Origin: Actinoplanes oryzae
GTDB taxonomy: Bacteria; Actinomycetota; Actinomycetes; Mycobacteriales; Micromonosporaceae
NCBI RefSeq assembly: GCF_030757795.1
Contig: NZ_JAUQWH010000024.1
Span: 1-64,000, forward strand
Length of the DNA: 64,000 nucleotides
Direction: 5' to 3'
Position 1 is the stretch's first letter. Each line of letters opens with the position of its first letter. A program made the position numbers and the translations under genes. The notes below the pieces were generated by a model, which worked only from the letters and a program-made list of their open reading frames with translations, was not told where the DNA came from and did not search any database. Below, in pieces: positions 60,680-64,000 of this stretch.

Positions 60680-61432
60680 ATGTCCGGCCACTCCAAGTGG
60701 GCGACGACCAAGCACAAGAAGGCCGTCATCGACGCCAAGCGCGGCAAGATGTTCGCGAAGCTCATCAAGAACATCGAAGTCGCGGCCCGCACGGGTGGCG
60801 GTGACCCGGCGGGCAACCCGACGCTCTACGACGCCATCCAGAAGGCGAAGAAGAGCTCCGTCCCCAACAACAACATCGACAACGCGGTCAAGCGCGGCTC
60901 CGGCCTGGAGGCCGGCGGCGCCGACTGGCAGACGATCATGTACGAGGGCTACGGCCCCAACGGCGTCGCGCTGCTCATCGAGTGCCTCACCGACAACCGC
61001 AACCGCGCGGCGACCGAGGTCCGCACGGCCCTGACCCGCAACGGCGGCACCTTCGCCGACGCCGGCTCGGTCTCCTACCTCTTCAACCGCAAGGGCGTCA
61101 TCGTCGTCCCCAAGGGCGACCTCTCCGAGGACGACCTGATGCTCGCGGTGCTCGAGGCGGGCGCCGAGGAGATCAACGACCTGGGCGACAGCTTCGAGGT
61201 CGTCAGCGAGCCGACCGACTTCCCGGCGGTGCGCAAGGCCCTGCAGGATGCCGGCATCGAGTACGACTCGGCCGAGTCCTCCCTGGTCCCCACGATGACC
61301 GTCCCGGTCGACGAGGAGGGCGCCCGCAAGGTGTTCAAGCTCATCGACGTCCTCGAGGACTGCGACGACGTGCAGAACATCTTCGCCAACGCCGACGTGA
61401 GCGACGAGATCCTGGCGGCCATCGACGCCTGA
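60680..61432 (+). CDS. YebC/PmpR-family transcriptional/translational regulator
   Basis: 250 residues. [23 protein letters not shown] at the N-terminus, [17 protein letters not shown] and DIE-type acidic C-terminal domain are diagnostic. Members bind DNA, and some relieve ribosome stalling at proline runs. GGAGG lies 5 bp before ATG 60680. In mycobacteria its orthologue is also beside pdxT and ruvC. Followed by a duplicated hairpin. Confidence 0.95.
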   Translation: MSGHSKWATTKHKKAVIDAKRGKMFAKLIKNIEVAARTGGGDPAGNPTLYDAIQKAKKSSVPNNNIDNAVKRGSGLEAGGADWQTIMYEGYGPNGVALLIECLTDNRNRAATEVRTALTRNGGTFADAGSVSYLFNRKGVIVVPKGDLSEDDLMLAVLEAGAEEINDLGDSFEVVSEPTDFPAVRKALQDAGIEYDSAESSLVPTMTVPVDEEGARKVFKLIDVLEDCDDVQNIFANADVSDEILAAIDA

Positions 61433-61437
61433 TCCAG

Positions 61438-61545
61438 CGCGGGTGCGGGGCCGGTCCGGTCGCGGGCCGGCCCCCGCTTCTCGTCAGCTGACGCGGGTGC
61501 GGGGCCGGTCCTGTCGTGGGCCGGCCCCGCTTCTCGTCAGCTGAC
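61438..61545 (+). terminator. Two tandem copies of a 54-bp terminator-like hairpin
   Basis: Two near-identical copies with a 54-bp period: CGCGGGTGCGGGGCCGGTCC, a loop, GGGCCGGCCCC(C)GC and TTCTCGTCAGCTGA at 61438-61491 and 61492-61545. Each forms a GC-rich stem (GCGGGGCCGG with CCGGCCCCGC) followed by a short T-run. It is the yebC terminator, duplicated. It lies just upstream of the Uma2 pair. Confidence 0.7.
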
Positions 61546-61573
61546 CAGTCCCGGGCGAGGAAGCTCTGGCGGC

Positions 61574-62122
61574 GTGAACGTCCTTCATCTGTCCGAGCTC
61601 GAGACGCTCGACGTCGACGACCTGGTCCGGTTGCCCCGGGGATACCGCTACGAGCTGCACGACGGCGCCCTCGTCATCGCGCCGCGGCCCTCCCCGTGGC
61701 ACCGGGGCATGGTGCAGCGCGTTCTCACGCTGCTGCTCGGCGACGGCCTCGAAGCGTTCGCCGGCCCCGGCGTCCGCGGCACCCGCCCGCGCGACAGCAG
61801 GATCCCCGACCTCGGCGTCTTCTCGGGCGTCCCGGCCGCTGTGGCCGACTGCTCGCACCTGCCGGGCTCGGCATACCCCCTGATCGTCGAGGTCGTGTCG
61901 GGCCCTTGGCCGAACGGGGAGTACACCGGGCGGGCGCACTGGTACGCCGAGCAGGGCATCCCCGAGTACTGGATCGTCGACCGGGCGCCGGTTCGCTCGC
62001 ACGACGACGCCCAGGTGCACCAGCACCGCCTCGCGCTCGGCGGGCCCGGGCCGGCGTACCTGCGCGAGCGCTCGTTGTTGCTCTCGGACCTCGAAGCGGA
62101 ACATCGTGCCAAGACGGCCTGA
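61574..62122 (+). CDS. Uma2-family PD-(D/E)XK endonuclease, copy 1
   Basis: 182 residues. The Uma2 core appears as YRYELHDGALVI, RIPDLGVF, LIVEVVSG and RAHWYAEQGIPEYWIVD. The Lys expected before the helix (GDK in copy 2) is Arg here (GRAHWYA), so the PD-ExK site may be impaired. Uma2 proteins are mobile restriction-like nucleases of unclear role. GTG 61574. It is followed by a paralogue and shares a perfect 39-bp block with it. Confidence 0.85.
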   Translation: MNVLHLSELETLDVDDLVRLPRGYRYELHDGALVIAPRPSPWHRGMVQRVLTLLLGDGLEAFAGPGVRGTRPRDSRIPDLGVFSGVPAAVADCSHLPGSAYPLIVEVVSGPWPNGEYTGRAHWYAEQGIPEYWIVDRAPVRSHDDAQVHQHRLALGGPGPAYLRERSLLLSDLEAEHRAKTA

Positions 62123-62260
62123 GGGACGCTGCTGCCGGCGTCCGACCGGGGGCATGCGCAGTACGGTGAACAGGGTCGGCCCTGTCCCGTCCGCCGAATG
62201 AGTCAGTTGACTAGTGACATCTGGTCCCGCGTCAAGTATGGTGAGGGGGTGATCGCCGTT

Positions 62261-62809
62261 ATGGAAGATCTCGACATGTCGATGCTCGAGACGCTGGACG
62301 TCGAGGATCTCGACGCCCTGCCCAAGGGATTCCGCTACGAACTCCACGAAGGAAATCTCGTCATCATGACGCCGTCGTCCTACTGGCACAAAGTGATGGC
62401 GCGCCGACTGGTTTTCATGCTGTGCAATGCCGGCTTCGAAGCACTCCAGGACACGGGAGTCCTGGGCGAGAAGCCTCGTGACAACCGTCTGCCCGACGTT
62501 GGTGTGCTGGCGGCTCTTCCGCCCGAGACGGCCAACTACTCCAATCTTCCCGGGTCCGCGTTCCGCATGGTCATCGAGGTCGTGTCGGAGAACTCGGTCA
62601 ACGGTGAGTACGGCGACAAGGCCCACTGGTACGCGGAGCGCGGTATCCCCGAGTACTGGATCGTCGAACGGACGCCGGATCGCTCGCACGACGACGCCCA
62701 GGTGCACCAGCACCGCCTGTCCCTCGTCGGCGCAACGCCGGCGTATGCGCGGGAGCGCTCCGTATTGCTGTCGGAGCTCGAGGCCGAGTACCGCGCCAGG
62801 AACGCGTAG
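62261..62809 (+). CDS. Uma2-family PD-(D/E)XK endonuclease, copy 2
   Basis: 182 residues, same length as copy 1. FRYELHEGNLVIM, RLPDVGVL, MVIEVVSEN and GDKAHWYAERGIPEYWIVE retain Asp, Glu and Lys of the nuclease site. The first half is clearly richer in A/T than its surroundings and than the second half, which shares long identical stretches with copy 1. ATG 62261 (GTG 62249 also possible). Function as above. Confidence 0.85.
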   Translation: MEDLDMSMLETLDVEDLDALPKGFRYELHEGNLVIMTPSSYWHKVMARRLVFMLCNAGFEALQDTGVLGEKPRDNRLPDVGVLAALPPETANYSNLPGSAFRMVIEVVSENSVNGEYGDKAHWYAERGIPEYWIVERTPDRSHDDAQVHQHRLSLVGATPAYARERSVLLSELEAEYRARNA

Positions 62810-62816
62810 TCCCTGG

Positions 62817-63329
62817 TCAGCCCGTGCCGGAGGCTTGTTCCATGAAACGGATCAGGAAGAAGAGGGCCAGGAGGAAGGCGGCGCAGACGCGGGCGTAACG
62901 CCACCACAGGGAGCGGCGGTAGGCGTGGACCCAGGCGATCTCGGCTTCGGCCGTGGCGGCGGCGGGGTCGCGTACCGTCGTGGGGGTCAGGGGGGCCAGG
63001 CGGAGGGCGACCGACGCGCCCGGCCGGCGGGCGGAGGCGGCCTGTGGCGGGGGCTTGATGACCTCGACCGGATAGAGCTGCTCCTCGCGCCACTGGCCGG
63101 TGCGTTTCTCCAGGCGGCGGCGGATGTAGGGAGTGGCCGCGTCGCGGCGGGTCAGGCGGGTACGCCAGGTCAGGCGGCGCCAGTGGCCGGCGACGTCGGT
63201 GAGGACCTCCATGGCGATCGCGTCGCCGACCTCGTGGTTGCCGCCGACCAGGGCGAAGGCCTCGTGGTGCAGGGCGGCGCGCCGGGCGGCGGCGAAGCGC
63301 AGGTAGTCCGGGGGCGGTTCGTCGGTCAT
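62817..63329 (-). CDS. Sigma-region-2-like protein with C-terminal membrane span
   Basis: 170 residues. The N-terminal half resembles sigma region 2: YLRFAAARRAALHHEAFALVGGN, EVGDAIAMEVLTDVAGHWRRL, ATPYIRRRLEKRTGQWRE. Compared with the SigE-type protein at 49538, FAAAR, the AL/LxG spacing, EVLT, WRR and the Y-x-RR-x-L pattern are shared. There is no region 4; instead a linker and one membrane helix (ARVCAAFLLALFFLIRFM) end it. It could be a membrane-bound decoy or anchor. The ATG 63329 lies 139 bp from ruvC. The similarity is by eye. Confidence 0.7.
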   Translation of the reverse strand: MTDEPPPDYLRFAAARRAALHHEAFALVGGNHEVGDAIAMEVLTDVAGHWRRLTWRTRLTRRDAATPYIRRRLEKRTGQWREEQLYPVEVIKPPPQAASARRPGASVALRLAPLTPTTVRDPAAATAEAEIAWVHAYRRSLWWRYARVCAAFLLALFFLIRFMEQASGTG

Positions 63330-63430
63330 GGGCGGGATGAGGTACGCCACCCTTCCATGCTGCGGTGACCCAGGTCACGACGCAAGGCAGTGACGGGTGT
63401 GGCGGACGAGGGCGCCGGGGGCGGGCGTAC

Positions 63431-63453
63431 TAGGGTGTCGAACACACGTCCGA
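63431..63453 (+). promoter_or_regulatory. Promoter and LexA box of ruvC
   Basis: A -10-like TAGGGT (63431-63436) is followed by TCGAAC-ACAC-GTCCGA (63438-63453), one mismatch from the actinobacterial LexA consensus TCGAAC-N4-GTTCGA. It lies 15 bp before the GTG. The box would block RNA polymerase, giving SOS control of ruvC. Inference from motif. Confidence 0.75.
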
Positions 63454-63468
63454 GGATGAGGGGGAACC

Positions 63469-64000
63469 GTGCGGGTGCTCGGCATCGACCCCGGCCTGAC
63501 CCGGTGCGGCGTCGGCGTCGTGGAGGGGCTTCCCGGGCGGCCGTGCAAGCTCGTCGGCTACTACGTGGTCTACTCCGAGCCCGACGAGGACCTCGCGCTG
63601 CGGCTGCTGCACCTCGACACGTCGCTCGCCGCCCTCGTGGCCGAGCACAAGCCGGACAGCGTGGCGGTCGAGCGCGTGTTCAGCCAGCACAACACCCAGA
63701 CGATCACGGGCACGGCCCAGGCCAGCGGCATCGGCATCCTGGCCGGGGCGCGGGCGGGGCTGCCCGTGCAGACCTACACGCCCAGCGAGGTCAAGGCCGC
63801 GATCACCGGATCCGGTACGGCCGGCAAGGCGCAGATGACCAGCATGGTGACCCGGCTACTGGGCCTCGACGCGCCGCCGAGGCCCGCCGACGCCGCCGAC
63901 GCGCTCGCCATCGCCATCTGCCACATCTGGCGCGGCGGCACCCGCGACCGCATCCAGGCCGCCGCGCTCAAGGCCGCGGCCGTCGCCAAGCCCCGCAGAC
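63469..64000 (+). CDS. ruvC: Crossover junction endodeoxyribonuclease RuvC (3' end beyond window)
   Basis: At least 177 residues seen, open at the window end. Catalytic acids are in LGIDPGLTRCG (Asp near residue 7), VAVERVF (Glu) and ADAADALAIAICH (two Asp). It resolves Holliday junctions as a dimer with RuvAB. GTG 63469 has GAGGGGGAACC upstream. In mycobacteria ruvC lies close to yebC, as here, but in this window two Uma2 genes and the sigma-like gene intervene. A LexA-type box precedes it. Confidence 0.95.
   Translation, partial: MRVLGIDPGLTRCGVGVVEGLPGRPCKLVGYYVVYSEPDEDLALRLLHLDTSLAALVAEHKPDSVAVERVFSQHNTQTITGTAQASGIGILAGARAGLPVQTYTPSEVKAAITGSGTAGKAQMTSMVTRLLGLDAPPRPADAADALAIAICHIWRGGTRDRIQAAALKAAAVAKPRR

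Overview
The window looks like chromosome from a very GC-rich, GC-biased-codon actinobacterium, most plausibly Micromonosporaceae (Actinoplanes/Micromonospora-like). This rests on the mycobacterial-type phosphatidylinositol mannoside block (thrS, HIT, pgsA, PatA-like acyltransferase, pimA, membrane protein, pdxS, pdxT, yebC, ruvC), an F420-type LLM oxidoreductase, an HTH/DUF5753 regulator, MmyB-type regulators, an SpoIIE-type phosphatase, a SigE-type sigma factor, and very frequent GTG starts with ATGA/GTGA stop-start overlaps. The genus is inference. No tRNA, rRNA, IS element, prophage or CRISPR array was seen.

Layout. 1-8.7 kb: truncated Na+/H+ antiporter, SDR, HAD phosphatase, a four-domain PAS-GAF-PP2C-HATPase regulator, several small hypotheticals, a lipoprotein, SRPBCC and BrkB-type proteins. 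8.8-15 kb: phytoene-dehydrogenase-like enzyme, a DUF397-like/HTH pair, a coupled SDR-SRPBCC pair, a glycosyltransferase. 15-18.6 kb: ABC-2 exporter with its own NarL-type two-component system. 18.6-22.8 kb: hypotheticals, SDR and two MmyB-type regulators. 22.8-26.4 kb: a translationally coupled amidohydrolase / DUF59 / Zn-alcohol dehydrogenase operon divergent from a GAF-Fis regulator across two palindromes; this is the accessory set of actinobacterial propane monooxygenase operons, here without the monooxygenase. 26.5-33.3 kb: SDR, GH3 hexosaminidase, tiny membrane protein, F420 enzyme, RecQ, GNAT, lipoprotein, DUF1206. 33.5-36.7 kb: MscS channel, a coupled holin-like/DUF3618/DUF4235 membrane operon, and a cold-shock gene with a structured leader. 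37-45.5 kb: an 8-bp minisatellite, a Pro/Gly-rich membrane protein, aldo/keto reductase, Tam-like methyltransferase and adenosine/aminodeoxyfutalosine deaminase, a secreted protein with a ruined metzincin site, and an OmpR-type two-component system. 45.5-64 kb: ADP-ribosylglycohydrolase, then the thrS-ruvC core, interrupted twice by accessory genes (sigma factor/membrane protein; EAL, TetR, FAD monooxygenase, EF-G2) and again near ruvC by two Uma2 nucleases and a membrane protein that resembles sigma region 2.

How the genes work together. The core block makes PI and PIM lipids (PI-phosphate synthase, acyltransferase, mannosyltransferase) and pyridoxal phosphate (PdxST), with YebC and an apparently LexA-controlled RuvC next. 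Most accessory units are enzyme plus divergent regulator with a palindromic operator between them. The best candidates for something undescribed are the orphan amidohydrolase-DUF59-ADH operon, the cold-shock leader whose anti-SD pairs perfectly with the SD over 11 bp, the membrane-anchored sigma-region-2-like protein beside ruvC, and the secreted pseudo-metzincin. Short GC-rich tandem repeats at gene 3' ends recur throughout.
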